NCBI RefSeq assembly: GCF_013116825.1
Contig: NZ_JABFNS010000020.1
Span: 1 to 64,000, forward strand
Direction: 5' to 3'
DNA length: 64,000 nt
Source: Myxococcus xanthus
GTDB lineage: Bacteria > Myxococcota > Myxococcia > Myxococcales > Myxococcaceae
Position numbers and translations under genes: made by a program. Each line of letters begins with the position of its first letter. Within the stretch, counting starts at the first letter, position 1. The notes beneath the pieces were generated by a model. That model ran no database searches. It had not been told where the DNA came from and worked only from the letters and a program-made list of their open reading frames with translations. Below, piece after piece: positions 9,476 to 17,961 of this stretch.

Positions 9476-10162
9476 CTACTCCGCCAGATTGCGGCTCTGT
9501 GGGTGGCGGATGTCCTTGCCGCGCACCATGTAGACGACCATCTCCGCCACGTTCATCGCGTGGTCGCCGATGCGCTCCAGGTGCTTCGCGATGAACATCA
9601 GCGCCGTGGCGCGGCGGATGTTGCGCGAATCCTCCATCATGTAGGCGAGGAGCTCGTTGAAGATTTTGAGGAAGAGGGCATCCAGCAAATCGTCGCCCCG
9701 GAGCACCTCCTCCGCCTTGGCGACGTCGCTGGAGACGAAGGCGTCCAGCGACATGCGGACCTGCCGCTGGGCCAGCTCCGCCAGCCGCGGCGTGTCCACG
9801 TAGGGCGCCAGCGGGGGGGCCTGGTTCAGGTCCATGGAGCGCTCGGCGATGTTCACCGCCAGGTCGCCGATGCGCTCCAGGTCGGTGACGATCTTCAGCG
9901 CCGTGGTGATGAGGCGCAAGTCGCTGGCGGCGGGCTGGCGCAGCGCCAGAATCTTCCGGCACAGCTCGTCGATGTCCACCTCCAGCCGGTTGACGTCCTT
10001 GTCGGCGGCGACGACCTTCTCGGCCAGGGTGCTGTCGCGGTCGGTGAGCGCCTTCATGCTCTGGACGATGAGGTTCTCCACCTTCGCGCCCATCGCGAGC
10101 AGCTTCTCCCGCAAATCCCTCAGGTCCGCCTCGAAGGCCTTATCCGTATGCGTCGACGGCAT
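9476..10162 (-). CDS. phoU: PhoU, phosphate signalling regulator
   Basis: The 228-residue product has the two tandem three-helix repeats of PhoU, each with the E/D-x-R-I-GD-x-A-x-N-metal-binding signature (DLERIGDLAVNIAE at about residues 95-108 and HLERIGDHAMNVAE at about 196-209). PhoU couples Pst transport status to the PhoR kinase, keeping the Pho regulon off when phosphate is plentiful. It is the last gene of the pst block, 25 bp after pstB. Length and order are typical. Confidence 0.97.
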   Translation of the reverse strand: MPSTHTDKAFEADLRDLREKLLAMGAKVENLIVQSMKALTDRDSTLAEKVVAADKDVNRLEVDIDELCRKILALRQPAASDLRLITTALKIVTDLERIGDLAVNIAERSMDLNQAPPLAPYVDTPRLAELAQRQVRMSLDAFVSSDVAKAEEVLRGDDLLDALFLKIFNELLAYMMEDSRNIRRATALMFIAKHLERIGDHAMNVAEMVVYMVRGKDIRHPQSRNLAE

Positions 10163-10187
10163 GTGTCCGGTCCCCTTTTTCTTCCGC

Positions 10188-10964
10188 TCACCCGAACTTG
10201 CCGGTGACGTAGTCCTCGGTGCGCTTCTCTCGCGGGTTGGTGAAGATCTGCTCGGTGGGGCCGCATTCCACCAGCTCGCCCATGTAGAAGAAAGCGGTGC
10301 GGTCGCTGACGCGCGCGGCCTGCTGCATGTTGTGGGTGACGATGGCGATGGTGTACGTCGACTTGAGCTCGTGGATGAGCTCCTCGATTTTCGCGGTGGC
10401 GATGGGGTCCAGCGCGCTGGCGGGCTCGTCCATCAGCAGCACCTCCGGCTCCACCGCCATCGCCCGGGCGATGCACAGACGCTGCTGCTGGCCGCCGGAC
10501 AGGCCCAGGGCGCTTTCGTCCAGCCGGTCCTTCACCTCGTCCCAGAGCGCGGCGCCGCGCAGTGATTTCTCCACGCGCGCGGCCAGCTCCGCCTTGTCCT
10601 TCATCCCGCCCACGCGCAGGCCATAGGCCACGTTCTCGAAGATGCTCTTGGGGAAGGGGTTGGACTTCTGGAAGACCATTCCCACGCGCCGGCGCAGGTC
10701 CACCACGTCCACGCCGCGGTCATGGATGTCCATGCCGTCCAGCAGGATGGTGCCCGAATGCGAGGTGCCGGAGATGAGGTCGTTCATCCGGTTGAGCGAG
10801 CGCAGGAAGGTGGACTTCCCGCAGCCCGAGGGGCCGATGAGCGCCGTCACCCGCCGGTCGAGGATGGCCAGGGAGACCTTGTGGATGGCCGTCTTGGGGC
10901 CGTAGCGCAGGGTGAGCTCCCGCGCTTCCATCTTCGCGCGGGGATTCTGGGGTTGGAGGGACAT
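10188..10964 (-). CDS. pstB: PstB, phosphate ABC transporter ATPase
   Basis: The 258-residue product from ATG at 10964 has Walker [18 protein letters not shown], the Q-loop region [20 protein letters not shown] diagnostic of PstB, the signature LSGGQQQR, Walker [13 protein letters not shown] and a switch histidine in VTHNMQQA. It powers high-affinity phosphate import through PstA/PstC. The frame is open further upstream, but that part overlaps pstA and lacks homology. It starts 13 bp after the pstA stop. Confidence 0.97.
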   Translation of the reverse strand: MSLQPQNPRAKMEARELTLRYGPKTAIHKVSLAILDRRVTALIGPSGCGKSTFLRSLNRMNDLISGTSHSGTILLDGMDIHDRGVDVVDLRRRVGMVFQKSNPFPKSIFENVAYGLRVGGMKDKAELAARVEKSLRGAALWDEVKDRLDESALGLSGGQQQRLCIARAMAVEPEVLLMDEPASALDPIATAKIEELIHELKSTYTIAIVTHNMQQAARVSDRTAFFYMGELVECGPTEQIFTNPREKRTEDYVTGKFG

Positions 10965-10977
10965 GGCAGGCGTACCG

Positions 10978-11889
10978 TCAGTGGGCGCTGGCGGCCTTGC
11001 GGCGCGTGCGCGTCCGGATGATGACCGCGACGAGGTTGAGGGCGAAGGTGAGCGCCAGCAGCACCAGCACCGTCGCATACAGGGGGCCACTGGCCTCCGT
11101 CACGTTCGGTGACTGGGTGGCCATGACATACGTGTGGTAGCCCAGGTGCATGAACTGGGAGTCCAGGTGCGTGGGCAGGTCCGGCAGGAAGTAGGCGGCG
11201 CCGGTGAAGAGGATGGGGGCGACCTCGCCCGCGCCGCGGGAGATGGCCAGCACCGCGCCGGTGAGGATGCCGGGCAGGGCGCCGGGCAGCACGACCCGCG
11301 CCAGCGTCTGCGACTGGGTGGCGCCCAGGGCCAGGCTGGCGGTGCGCTGCTCCAGCGGCACCGCGCGCAGCGCCTCCTCCGTGGAGACGATGACCACCGG
11401 CAGCGTCAGCACCGCCAGCGTCAGCGAGGCCCAGAGGATGCCCGGCTGGGCCCAGTGCATCTCTTCGTAGCCCAGCATCCGGTCCAGGTTGCCGCCGACG
11501 AAGAGGATGAAGAAGCCGAGCCCGAAGAGGCCGAAGACGATGGAGGGCACGCCCGCGAGGTTGACGACCGCCACGCGCACCCAGCGGGCGAAGCGTGACT
11601 CCGGCGGCGCGTACTCGTGGAGGTACACGGCGGTGAGCACACCCACCGGCATCACCGCCAGCGTCATCAGGAGCGTGAGCGCGGCGGTGCCGAAGATGGC
11701 GGGGAAGATGCCGCCGCCCATCATGCCGTCGCTGGGGGGCTGGGTGAGGAAGGTCCAGGAGAGGTGACGCGCGCCGTTGCGCGCGACGTTCAGCAGGATG
11801 AGGGCCAGCATGCCCACGATGAAGAAGGCCGCGAGGGCCGTCAGTCCGGTGAGGCCCAGCCCCACCGCCCGGCGCGTGGTGTACTTCAC
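10978..11889 (-). CDS. pstA: PstA, phosphate ABC transporter permease
   Basis: I use the GTG at 11889, which overlaps the pstC stop as GTGA, giving 303 residues; this start suggests translational coupling. Around six membrane helices are visible, starting at about residue 10. The binding-protein-dependent permease loop [22 protein letters not shown] lies at about 185-206. PstA pairs with PstC to form the inner-membrane channel. The tail [11 protein letters not shown] is cytoplasmic. Confidence 0.96.
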   Translation of the reverse strand: MKYTTRRAVGLGLTGLTALAAFFIVGMLALILLNVARNGARHLSWTFLTQPPSDGMMGGGIFPAIFGTAALTLLMTLAVMPVGVLTAVYLHEYAPPESRFARWVRVAVVNLAGVPSIVFGLFGLGFFILFVGGNLDRMLGYEEMHWAQPGILWASLTLAVLTLPVVIVSTEEALRAVPLEQRTASLALGATQSQTLARVVLPGALPGILTGAVLAISRGAGEVAPILFTGAAYFLPDLPTHLDSQFMHLGYHTYVMATQSPNVTEASGPLYATVLVLLALTFALNLVAVIIRTRTRRKAASAH

Positions 11890-12884
11890 GAGGCGCTCCC
11901 GGTCAGCCGCTGGAGGACCTTCTTCGTCCACGTGGAGGCGACCATGTTGAGGACGAAGGTGAAGATGAACAGCTCCACGCCGATGAAGAAGAGCAGGGAG
12001 TAGTGAGGGCTGCCCACCACCACTTCACCCATCTCCGCCGCGATGGTGGCCGACAGCGAGCGCGCCGAGTCCCCCAGGTTCCAGGACACGATGTCCGCGT
12101 TGCCTGACGCCATGAGGACAATCATCGTTTCGCCAATGGCCCGGCCGAAGCCCAGCACGCACGCGGCGAGGATGCCGGGGGCCGCCGCGGGCAGCACCAC
12201 CTTCCACGCCGTCTCCCAGAGCGTGGCGCCCAGCGCCAGCGAGGCCTCGCGGTAGCTGCGGGGCACCGCGGTGAGCGCGTCCTCGGACACGGTGAAGATG
12301 ACCGGGACGATGGCCAGCGCCAGCGCCAGCCCCGCCAGCGTGCCGTTGAGCGGCCGGTCCAGGTGGAACAGGTCCTTCACCACCGGGGACAGCACCATCA
12401 GCGCGAAGAAGCCCAGCACCACCGAGGGGATGCCGGCCAGCAGTTCGATGATGGGCTTGAGCAGCTCGCGCAGGCGGCGCGGGGCGAACTCCGCGACGAA
12501 GAGCGCGCTGAAGATGCCCATGGGGACCGCTACCAGCATGGAGACCAGGGTGATCTTCAGCGTGCCCACGAACAGCGGAATCATGCTGACCTTGGGCGTG
12601 TCCGACACGGGCTGCCACCGGAACGGGTAGCGGCCCTCCTGCGGCAGGAACATCTTGGCGAGGCTGGCTTCGTGGCGGGCGTCCGCGTCGGTGAAGAGCG
12701 TCAGCGCCTCCTTGGCCACGAAGACGATGATGAGGATGAGCGCGGCGATGCCCGTGAACGCCATCAGACTGATGAAGCCCGCGACGGCCTTCTCTCGCAG
12801 CTGACGCCTCCGCGCCGCTGCGGACAGGCGCGGCGCGGCCACGACCCGCGTGAGACCTTGCTCCATGGTCGCCTGTCTATCCAT
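11886..12884 (-). CDS. pstC: PstC, phosphate ABC transporter permease
   Basis: The 332-residue permease has a basic N-terminus, a first helix at about residues 33-58, a periplasmic loop and a further group of helices. The EAA-type loop [22 protein letters not shown] at about 203-225 contacts PstB. The sequence RAIGETMIVLMASGN near residue 255 is typical of PstC. It lies 43 bp after pstS and overlaps pstA by 4 bp, consistent with one operon. Confidence 0.96.
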   Translation of the reverse strand: MDRQATMEQGLTRVVAAPRLSAAARRRQLREKAVAGFISLMAFTGIAALILIIVFVAKEALTLFTDADARHEASLAKMFLPQEGRYPFRWQPVSDTPKVSMIPLFVGTLKITLVSMLVAVPMGIFSALFVAEFAPRRLRELLKPIIELLAGIPSVVLGFFALMVLSPVVKDLFHLDRPLNGTLAGLALALAIVPVIFTVSEDALTAVPRSYREASLALGATLWETAWKVVLPAAAPGILAACVLGFGRAIGETMIVLMASGNADIVSWNLGDSARSLSATIAAEMGEVVVGSPHYSLLFFIGVELFIFTFVLNMVASTWTKKVLQRLTGSAS

Positions 12885-12927
12885 AGGGATTCAGCGCCTC
12901 TTGTGACATTCGTGTGACGCTCCGCGG

Positions 12928-13749
12928 CTACTTCACGGGGAAGTAGCCGACCTGGGTGACGATGGCCTGACCTTCGGGGGAGAGCGCGAAGTCGATGAAG
13001 GCCTTGGTGTCGCCGGTCGGCTCGGCGCGCAGGTAGAAGAAGAGGTCGCGCGCCAGCGGGTACTTGCCGCTCTTGATGTTGTCCGCGCTGGGGGCGATCT
13101 CCTCGTTGCCCTTCTTCACCTTCAGCTCCTTGATGCCCTCTGCGTACGCGGCGCCGCCGTAGCCCAGGCTGTTCTTCTCCTTGGAGACGGCGTTCACCAC
13201 CGCGGCGGTGCCGGGCAGCGTCTGGATGGTGGGCGCGAAGTCCTCGCCGTCCAGCACCATGTCCTTCACGAAGACGTAGGTGCCGGAGGAGTTCTCCCGG
13301 GAGTACGCGACGATGGGCGCGTCCGCGCCGCCCACCTGCTTCCAGGAGGTGATGTCGCCCACGTAGATCTTCATCAGCTGCTCGGTGGTGAGCGCGCTCA
13401 CGGGGTTGCTCTGGTGGACGTAGAAGGTGACGCCGTCCTTGGCCACCGAGCGCTGCGCGGGCGGCGCCTTGTAGCGCGCGCGGAGCTTGTCGGCCTCCGC
13501 CTTCTTCATCTCCCGGCTGGACATGGCGATGTCCGTGGTGCCGTTCTGGAGCGCCGCCAGGCCCACGCCGGAGCCGCCGCCGGTGACCTGGACCTTGATG
13601 TTGGGGTTCTTCTTCATGAACGCCTCGGCCCAGCGCTGGCCGAGGATGACCATGGTGTCGGAGCCCTTGATGGTGACGGTGCCCGCCTGGGCAGCGGCGG
13701 GGAGCACCAGGAGGAACACCGCGAGCAGGGGCTTGAGGAGCGATTTCAT
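12928..13749 (-). CDS. pstS: PstS, periplasmic phosphate-binding protein
   Basis: From ATG at 13749 the product is 273 residues with a Sec signal peptide (residues 1-22, cleavage after AQA). The mature protein begins GTVTIKGSDTM, the phosphate-loop start, followed by VTGGGSGVGLAAL and later YSRENSSGTYVF, all typical of the PstS/PBP-like family. It captures phosphate in the periplasm for PstCAB. It is first in the minus-strand pst operon and lies downstream of an orphan PhoB-type regulator gene. Confidence 0.95.
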   Translation of the reverse strand: MKSLLKPLLAVFLLVLPAAAQAGTVTIKGSDTMVILGQRWAEAFMKKNPNIKVQVTGGGSGVGLAALQNGTTDIAMSSREMKKAEADKLRARYKAPPAQRSVAKDGVTFYVHQSNPVSALTTEQLMKIYVGDITSWKQVGGADAPIVAYSRENSSGTYVFVKDMVLDGEDFAPTIQTLPGTAAVVNAVSKEKNSLGYGGAAYAEGIKELKVKKGNEEIAPSADNIKSGKYPLARDLFFYLRAEPTGDTKAFIDFALSPEGQAIVTQVGYFPVK

Positions 13750-13828
13750 GGGGGACTTCTCCTGGCTGGAGGATGTGAATCGGAATCTGGGCGCGCTGTG
13801 AGGCTTGAGCGAAGACGCCGCGCTTCTA

Positions 13829-13877
13829 CGTGACGTGGGTGTCCGTTTCGCGTCCGCCACGTGACATCGCCGTCACG
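13829..13877 (-). promoter_or_regulatory. CGTGAC/GTCACG repeats upstream of pstS
   Basis: The 132-bp gap between pstS and the orphan regulator holds CGTGAC at 13829-13834 and a perfect inverted pair, CGTGAC (13860-13865) and GTCACG (13872-13877), with a 6-base spacer. Repeated GTCAC elements recall PhoB half-sites in other bacteria, and PhoB-type regulators are encoded next door. Assignment as a Pho box is tentative. Confidence 0.35.
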
Positions 13878-13881
13878 ACGC

Positions 13882-14571
13882 TCAGCCCGCGGCCGGGTCC
13901 AGCATCCGGTAGCCGACACCGCGGACCGTCTCCAGCAGCGCGCGCGCCGGGCCCAGCTTGTCGCGCAGGCGCATGACGTGGGTGTCGATGGTGCGCGTCT
14001 CCAGGGTGGATGACAGGCCCCACACCTCTTCCAGCAACTGCTCACGTGTCTGCACCCTGCCCAGGCGGGCGAGCAGGTGCTCCAGGAGCCGGAACTCCAG
14101 CGCGGTGAGGGCCACCTCGCGCTCCTCCACGAAGAAGCGGTGGGACGCCACGTCCAGGCGCAGGGGCCCCAGCGCCAGCGGCGCCGTGCTCCCTGCCGAC
14201 GGCGCGCCGCGGCGGAGGATGGCCTTCAGCCGCAGCACCAGCTCCCGCACGCTGAAGGGCTTCACCACGTAGTCATCCGCGCCCACCTCGAAGCCGCGGA
14301 TGCGGTCGGACTCCTCGCCCTTGGCGGTGAGCATGACGATGAGGACGCCCCGGGACTGGGGGCTGGCCCGCAGCTGCCGGCAGACATCGATGCCGGACAT
14401 GTCCGGCAGCATCAGGTCCAGCAGCACGAGGTCGGGGTTCTGCTCCCGCGCGGCCACCAGCGCTTCTTCGCCCGTGTGGGACACGTGCGTGGTGAGGCCG
14501 GAACCCCGCAGGTTGAAATCAATGAGCTCCGCGAGGTCGCGTTCGTCGTCGATGATGAGGACATGGGGCAT
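13882..14571 (-). CDS. Orphan PhoB/OmpR-type response regulator linked to pst
   Basis: From ATG at 14571 the product has 229 residues: receiver domain (1-120) with acidic DDE at 8-10, phospho-acceptor Asp52 in LLDLMLPDMSG and Lys in YVVKPFSV, then a winged-helix DNA-binding domain (about 130-226) with LTALEFRLLEHLL and RTIDTHVMRLRDKLG. It closely resembles the second PhoB at 24527-25207 but has no partner kinase beside it. Position directly upstream of pstS suggests it controls the pst operon. Myxococcus is known to carry several PhoP-type regulators including orphans. Confidence 0.9.
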   Translation of the reverse strand: MPHVLIIDDERDLAELIDFNLRGSGLTTHVSHTGEEALVAAREQNPDLVLLDLMLPDMSGIDVCRQLRASPQSRGVLIVMLTAKGEESDRIRGFEVGADDYVVKPFSVRELVLRLKAILRRGAPSAGSTAPLALGPLRLDVASHRFFVEEREVALTALEFRLLEHLLARLGRVQTREQLLEEVWGLSSTLETRTIDTHVMRLRDKLGPARALLETVRGVGYRMLDPAAG

Positions 14572-14766
14572 GGCGGGCCGCCACTCTGCGCGCCCGCTTT
14601 TCCGAACGTGTGACGCATGTGCAACAACTTCGTCAGGGCGGGAAAACGCGCGGGAGCGGGCGACCCGGGGAGATGGCCGGCCGCTCCAGCGGGCGGGCCC
14701 CAGCCGGGTGGCCTGATTGCGCGTGAAGGTGCTGCCATGCCGGGGTAAACCCAAGGGAGCTCTGTC

Positions 14767-16416
14767 ATGACCTCCGCCCACCTGCCGCCGACGCCACCTC
14801 CACTCCCGACGTTGACCCCCACGCCGGGCGAGCTGGCTCACGCGCAGCGGCGCGGGGGGCGCTCCGCGCTCGTCGGTCTGGGGCTGGTGGGGCTGGTGGC
14901 GCTGACGAGCCCCGTGCTGGGCTACGTGGAGGACGTGCGCAACGCGCGCGAGGAGCTGCTGAGCCGGCTGCTCAACCAGGCGCAGGTGCAGTCGGAGGCG
15001 CTGGGCGTCCACCTGGGGCTGTTGGAGGCGGAGCTGGCCCGCGTGGCCGGGCACCCCGCGCTGTCCCCTGAGGACGGCGCCTCCCCGGCGGAGCTGGCCC
15101 TGCTGGAGAGCGCCTTCTACCATTCGTCCCTCTTCTCCGAGGGCGTGGCCCTGCTGACGCCCGAGGGCGAGCGCGTCTGGAGCGACCCTCCGGACATGCC
15201 GCTGGGGCGCTCGCCGCTGACGCAGCGGCCCTGGTTCCGCCGGATGGTGGAGGGCCGCCAGCCGGAAATCGACCTGCTGGAAGGGGAGGGGGGGCCCATC
15301 GTGGTCGCCGTCCCCATGTTCCAGGACGGCCGCTTCAAGGGCGTGCTGCTGGGGGAGCTCCGCGCCAGCGCGCTGCCCACGCGGCCCACCGCGCAGACGT
15401 CACTGGTGCTGATGGATGACCACGGTCAAATCCTGATGCCGGTGGGGTTCAAGCTGGGCGCCGGGGACATCACGGGGCGGCTGCGCGCGCTGGCGAACAT
15501 GCCGGGGCCGCTGACGCTGGATGACAAGCACATGATGGGCGCGGGCGCGTGGGTGGGGAAGAGCGACCTGCTGTTGGTCGTCCTGGAGGAGGAGACGGCC
15601 ACCGCGGGCCTCCGGGCGCGCTTCCTGCGGCAGCTGGCGTTCCACATCGCCCTGCTGAGCAGCACGCTCATCATCTTCATCCTCCTGCTGCGGCACTCCT
15701 ACCGGTCGCTGCTGGCGGCCGAGGAGCGGCTGCGACGCCAGGAGACCATGGCGGCGCTGGGGACCGCGGCCTCGCTCATCGCGCATGAGGTGAAGAACGC
15801 CCTCAACGGCATCCAGGCCGCGCTGTCCGTGCTCCGGCATACCCCCGCGGGCAGCGAGCTGCCCGTGGGCGCGCTGCGCTCGCAGGTGGAGCGCCTGAGC
15901 CATCTGGCGCGCTCGCTGCTGTCCTTCGGGGCGCCTCGTGCCGCGCTGCGCCGCCGCTGCGAGGTGCACCTGCTGGTGAAGGACGCGCTCCAGGGTGTGA
16001 AGCTGCTGCCGGAGTCCGAGGCCGTGGCGCTGACCACGTCCCTGGAGGAGTCCCTGTGGGTCCAAGGGGATGCCGCGCTGCTGGTGTCCGCCATCGACAA
16101 CGTGTTGCGCAACGCGGTGGAGGCGGGCGCGGTGGCGAAGGACACAGGGATGCAGCCGGCACCGTGGGTGAGCGTGCGTCTGACGCGGGAGGAACATGAC
16201 GCCGTGCTCGTGGTGGAGGACAATGCGGGCGGCGTGGATCCGCGTCTTGAGCCCAGGTTGTGGGAGCCTTTCGCCACCGGGCGGGCGAAGGGCGTGGGGC
16301 TGGGGCTGCCCATGGCGCGTGCCTCCGTGGAGGCCCATGGTGGCAGTCTGAACTATGTCCGGAGTCCGCTGGGAAGCCGCTTCACGCTGCGCCTTCCGTT
16401 GGAGGTGGCCCGATGA
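14767..16416 (+). CDS. NtrB-like membrane sensor histidine kinase with extracytoplasmic sensor domain
   Basis: The 549-residue protein has a Pro-rich cytoplasmic start, a first membrane helix (about 33-53), a periplasmic region of about 230 residues resembling a Cache sensor (SPLTQRPWFRRMVEG, then IVVAVPMFQDGRFKGVLLGEL), a second helix (about 287-309), HisKA with His340 in LIAHEVKNALNGI, and an HATPase domain with N-box NVLRNAVEAG, VVEDNAGG and KGVGLGLPMA. It overlaps the next gene by 4 bp (ATGA), so it surely phosphorylates that NtrC-type regulator. The ligand is not evident. Downstream genes suggest inorganic carbon, pH or an anion, as inference. Confidence 0.92.
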   Translation: MTSAHLPPTPPPLPTLTPTPGELAHAQRRGGRSALVGLGLVGLVALTSPVLGYVEDVRNAREELLSRLLNQAQVQSEALGVHLGLLEAELARVAGHPALSPEDGASPAELALLESAFYHSSLFSEGVALLTPEGERVWSDPPDMPLGRSPLTQRPWFRRMVEGRQPEIDLLEGEGGPIVVAVPMFQDGRFKGVLLGELRASALPTRPTAQTSLVLMDDHGQILMPVGFKLGAGDITGRLRALANMPGPLTLDDKHMMGAGAWVGKSDLLLVVLEEETATAGLRARFLRQLAFHIALLSSTLIIFILLLRHSYRSLLAAEERLRRQETMAALGTAASLIAHEVKNALNGIQAALSVLRHTPAGSELPVGALRSQVERLSHLARSLLSFGAPRAALRRRCEVHLLVKDALQGVKLLPESEAVALTTSLEESLWVQGDAALLVSAIDNVLRNAVEAGAVAKDTGMQPAPWVSVRLTREEHDAVLVVEDNAGGVDPRLEPRLWEPFATGRAKGVGLGLPMARASVEAHGGSLNYVRSPLGSRFTLRLPLEVAR

Positions 16417-17756
16417 GCACCTATCTGTTGCTGGTGGATGACGACCGGACCTTCGCCTCGCTGGCGGCCTCGGTGCTGCGCCACGAGGGCTTCCGCGTCA
16501 CGCTGGCCCATTCGCTCCACGACGCCCGTGGGGCCATGTCCCGCGAGGCGCCGGACCTGGTGGTACTGGACCGGCGCCTGCCGGACGGGGACGGCATCGA
16601 CTTCCTGCCGGAGCTTCGCGCCCAGCTTCCGGACACGCCCGTGTTGATGGTGACGGCGCACGGCGACATCGCCAGCGCGGTGGTGGCCATCCAGGCGGGC
16701 GCGCGCGACTACCTGTCCAAGCCGGTGGAGCTGGATGACCTGGTGCTGCGCGCCCGCCGCGCCGTCGCGGACCTGCAGCTCCAGGAACGGCTGCGTCTGG
16801 CGGAGAGCGAACTGGGCGGACGGCGGCGCCTGTCGCGTCCGCACTCGCCGAAGATGCTCGCCGCGCTTCAGATGTTGGAGCGCATCGCCAAGGCGCCGCG
16901 CAGCCCGGTGCTGCTGCTGGGCGAGACGGGCGTGGGCAAGGAGGTGATTGCGCGCCACCTGCACGCGCTGCAAGGCGGGCAGGGCTCGTTCGTCCACGTC
17001 AACTGCGCCGCGCTGCCCGCCACCATGGTGGAAAGTGAACTCTTCGGCCATGAGCGCGGCGCCTTCACCGACGCGCGAACCGCCCGCCGCGGCCTGGTGG
17101 AGGTGGCCGCGGGCGGCGTGCTCTTCCTGGACGAGGTGGGCGAGTTGCCGCTGCAGCTCCAGGCCAAGCTGCTCACCTTCCTGGACAAGGGCGCCTTCCG
17201 CCGCCTGGGCGGCACCGCCGAGCTGAGCAGCAGCGCGCGCGTGGTGACGGCCACCAACCGCGACCTGACCAAGGAGGTGGCCGAGGGCCGCTTCCGCGAG
17301 GACCTCTACTTCCGCCTGAGCGTCTTCCGGGTGGACATTCCGCCGCTGCGCGAGCGCCGCGAGGACCTGTTGCCCCTGGCGCAGTCCCTGGTGGCGGAGC
17401 TGGGCGCCGAACTGGGGCGCCGGCCCGTGAGCTTCTCCAGCGCCGCGCGCGCCCGGCTGGAGCGCTACCCGTTCCCCGGCAACGTCCGTGAGCTGCGCAA
17501 CGTGCTCGAGCGGGCCCTGGTGCTGGAGGCCGGCCCCGAACTGGAGCTCTCCTCCCTGGAGCCGCAGGGCACCAGCGTCCCGCCTGACGTGGACCCCGAC
17601 GCGTTCGTCGTCTCCGGGCCTCCGCGCCCCTTGCAGGACGTGGAGCGGTTGTACGTCCGGCACGTCCTCGCCCGCTTGGATGGGCGCCGGATGGAGGCCG
17701 CCCGGGTGCTGGGGCTCTCCTATCCCACCTTCCTCCGCCGGCTCGAGGAGGAGTAG
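16413..17756 (+). CDS. NtrC-family sigma54-dependent response regulator
   Basis: The 447 residues comprise a receiver (1-120, phospho-acceptor Asp53), an AAA+ ATPase with Walker A GETGVGKE near residue 170, a sigma54-contacting loop that reads GAFTDA at about 216-221 rather than the usual GAFTGA, Walker [13 protein letters not shown] and [10 protein letters not shown], and a short Fis-type HTH at the end ([20 protein letters not shown]). It activates sigma54 RNA polymerase after phosphorylation by the [11 protein letters not shown] kinase. A terminator follows, then a dyad and a -24/-12 element upstream of the SulP gene, the obvious candidate target. Confidence 0.94.
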   Translation: MSTYLLLVDDDRTFASLAASVLRHEGFRVTLAHSLHDARGAMSREAPDLVVLDRRLPDGDGIDFLPELRAQLPDTPVLMVTAHGDIASAVVAIQAGARDYLSKPVELDDLVLRARRAVADLQLQERLRLAESELGGRRRLSRPHSPKMLAALQMLERIAKAPRSPVLLLGETGVGKEVIARHLHALQGGQGSFVHVNCAALPATMVESELFGHERGAFTDARTARRGLVEVAAGGVLFLDEVGELPLQLQAKLLTFLDKGAFRRLGGTAELSSSARVVTATNRDLTKEVAEGRFREDLYFRLSVFRVDIPPLRERREDLLPLAQSLVAELGAELGRRPVSFSSAARARLERYPFPGNVRELRNVLERALVLEAGPELELSSLEPQGTSVPPDVDPDAFVVSGPPRPLQDVERLYVRHVLARLDGRRMEAARVLGLSYPTFLRRLEEE

Positions 17757-17775
17757 GCGAGGGCGCTGCAAGATT

Positions 17776-17803
17776 CTTGAGGTCAGCGGCCTCAAGGATT
17801 TTT
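17776..17803 (+). terminator. Intrinsic terminator of the NtrB/NtrC-like operon
   Basis: CTTGAGG (17776-17782) and CCTCAAG (17790-17796) form a 7-bp stem with a 7-base loop, followed by GATTTTT. It starts about 20 bases after the regulator stop codon. Its T-run overlaps the left arm of the adjoining dyad. Confidence 0.8.
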
Positions 17804-17826
17804 AAGTCTGGATTCGGGACTTAAAA
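17800..17826. promoter_or_regulatory. Perfect 9-9-9 dyad, candidate enhancer for the NtrC-like regulator
   Basis: TTTTAAGTC (17800-17808) and GACTTAAAA (17818-17826) are perfect reverse complements with a 9-base spacer. The centre lies about 88 bp upstream of the -12 C of the sigma54 element, within the usual distance for an NtrC-type upstream activating sequence. The AT content stands out in this GC-rich region. Confidence 0.7.
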
Positions 17827-17886
17827 TCGTTTTCATATTCCCAACCGCAATCATCTTGCGTTCCCTCTGAGCCTGTCGGAAGGCGG

Positions 17887-17903
17887 ACGGCACGCGCTTT
17901 GCG
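17887..17903 (+). promoter_or_regulatory. Sigma54-type -24/-12 promoter of the SulP gene
   Basis: The sequence reads CGGCACG-CGCT-TTGCG: GG at 17889-17890 and GC at 17901-17902 are separated by exactly 10 bases, as in the sigma54 consensus TGGCACG-N4-TTGCW, with changes only at the leading T and the final W. Transcription would begin near 17914, leaving a leader of about 48 bases to the ATG at 17962. Confidence 0.75.
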
Positions 17904-17961
17904 GAGGGCCTCCACGTGAATCAGCGCACGCGGCAGTCGCGGCGACTTGTGTGGAGGTGTG

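Noticed and set aside
14572-14766. Sigma54 promoter before the NtrB-like kinase gene
   Set aside because: A TGGCC..TTGC-like string is present but the spacing between GG and GC is 7, not 10, so it does not fit.
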